Source: JAZGDL01 sp036477795 (GTDB lineage: Bacteria > Planctomycetota > Phycisphaerae > UBA1845). From it: DNA of 26,589 bases. Every line of letters starts with the position of its first letter. Position 1 is the first letter of the stretch. Below, one piece after another: positions 26,567-26,589 of the stretch. The position numbers and the translations under genes were made by a program. The notes below the pieces were generated by a model. It had not been told where the DNA came from. It made no database searches and saw only the letters and a list, made by a program, of their open reading frames with translations. Where the stretch lies: NCBI GenBank assembly GCA_036477795.1, contig JAZGDL010000324.1:1-26589 (forward strand), written 5' to 3'.

Positions 26567-26589
26567 CACCCCACCCGCCGATTCTGTCA

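Overview
The window looks like a chromosomal segment of a Planctomycetota bacterium, probably a Phycisphaerae-like lineage. The reasons are indirect: high GC, very large secreted beta-helix and thrombospondin-type-3 proteins, a degenerate dockerin-like duplicated C-terminus ending in Cys-Pro, many small palindromes and heptamer or octamer tandem repeats between genes, and long variants of the complex I membrane subunits. No ribosomal RNA or taxon-defining marker is present, so this placement is inference.

Layout. The left half is mostly plus strand. It opens with ornithine aminotransferase (rocD, 127-1356) and a repeat-rich spacer holding GGGACGNA octamers and CAATCCG heptamers. A 1294-residue secreted protein follows (1778-5662): signal peptide, polymorphic parallel beta-helix, a long Ca-binding TSP3 region, and a dockerin-like end. 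A convergent minus-strand gene (5853-7421) encodes a four-module metal-handling fusion: CopZ-like Zn/[2Fe-2S] domain, a Cys/Arg membrane domain, MerT, and MerP. A spacer with an inverted array of heptamers (7480-7620) leads to a giant 1921-residue surface protein (8197-13962). That protein has an N-terminally extended signal peptide, a repetitive beta-helix, two InlB-type B repeats and a C-terminal Gly/Cys-TM-Arg anchor.

The centre (13963-15445) holds a decayed tyrosine-recombinase remnant beside tRNA-Phe(GAA), then a small lipoprotein gene with a good sigma70-type promoter.

The right third is one minus-strand respiratory operon, transcribed nuoC-D-H-J-K-L-M-N, with a ferritin-like gene 43 bp after nuoN. 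NuoC and NuoD belong to the quinone-side peripheral arm; H, J, K, L, M and N form the proton-pumping membrane arm. The NADH-oxidising subunits (E, F, G), the 2x[4Fe-4S] subunit I, and A and B are not in the window. The region upstream of nuoC is a dense array of short hairpins reaching the window end.

The most unusual items are the CopZ-TM-MerT-MerP fusion, a 39-bp-arm inverted repeat inserted in frame between the start codon and signal peptide of the giant surface protein, the split complex I cluster whose NuoJ starts with an apparent signal peptide, and STRR-like heptamer arrays in two intergenic regions.
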